Source: Streptomyces thinghirensis
Lineage (GTDB): Bacteria > Actinomycetota > Actinomycetia > Streptomycetales > Streptomycetaceae
Direction of reading: 5' to 3'
NCBI GenBank assembly: GCA_021502835.1
Contig: JAKFGP010000064.1
Coordinates: 1-53,670, forward strand
Length of the DNA: 53,670 nt
The notes below the pieces were generated by a model. It had not been told where the DNA came from, did not search any database, and saw only the letters and a program-made list of their open reading frames with translations. The position numbers and the translations under genes were made by a program. This document shows, piece by piece, positions 53,641 through 53,670 of the stretch. Within the stretch, counting starts at the first letter, position 1, and every line of letters begins with the position of its first letter.

Positions 53641-53670
53641 CTACTTCGGATCGCGGTTGAAGACCGCCTT
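53641..53670 (-). CDS. C-terminal fragment of a convergent gene, unidentified
   Basis: The minus strand reads KAVFNRDPK and then TAG (53641-53643). The codons are plausible and it follows a bidirectional terminator, but ten codons are too few to name the protein. Confidence 0.4.
   Translation of the reverse strand, partial: KAVFNRDPK

Overview
The window is about 53.7 kb of very GC-rich actinobacterial chromosome, almost certainly Streptomyces. Codons end mostly in G/C and GTG starts are common. Recognisable loci are hbpS-senS-senR-terD, a cdgB-type diguanylate cyclase, nagK-nagA with DasR-like sites, gpgS/otsA/otsB, thrC behind a SAM-I riboswitch, a cold-shock gene and CIRCE-controlled groEL. 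From memory this order resembles the S. coelicolor region from the contractile injection system (CIS) accessory genes to groEL2; that could not be checked here.

Sequence quality matters. Many genes, including the essential groEL and thrC, are split by single-base frame changes that often compensate each other. These look like sequencing or assembly indels rather than decay, so broken genes are given as single CDS spans with the breaks described. Stretches such as 23360-24150, 25400-27380 and 30840-31050 read more cleanly.

Region 1 (1-15.7 kb) is the accessory end of a CIS locus. It holds two tandem paralogous single-pass membrane proteins with a shared N-terminal half but different C-terminal modules (ChW-like and ricin-type lectin). 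A minus-strand set follows: AAA+ ATPase, DUF4255 protein and LuxR-type response regulator. Then come a divergent large LAL-type regulator and a very large minus-strand protein whose N-terminus carries the LALQ-SAGN signature seen on CIS-associated proteins. No sheath, tube or baseplate gene is recognised; they would lie left of the window.

Region 2 (15.8-32.2 kb) is metabolic and accessory: an APH-type kinase, a FAD amine oxidase, a DHA2 efflux pump, a LysR/SDR/YdcZ/amidohydrolase cluster, a deleted quinone oxidoreductase remnant beside a phytoene-dehydrogenase-like flavoprotein, a pentapeptide-repeat protein, a TetR-ADH pair, a GNAT-NUDIX fusion and an M1 lipoprotein peptidase.

Region 3 (32.2-45.5 kb) begins with a perfect parS palindrome. 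It continues with the haem sensor system hbpS/senS/senR, terD, ArfB, GNAT, flavin reductase, cdgB, a membrane-anchored sugar-binding-like protein, and an N-acetylglucosamine block (PfkB kinase, nagA, ROK kinase, sugar-binding lipoprotein) around a double dre-like operator.

Region 4 (45.5-53.7 kb) carries otsB, otsA (with a 22-base poly-C tract), gpgS, the SAM-I riboswitch, thrC with a MoaD/ThiS-like gene, a cold-shock gene, and groEL behind two CIRCE elements.
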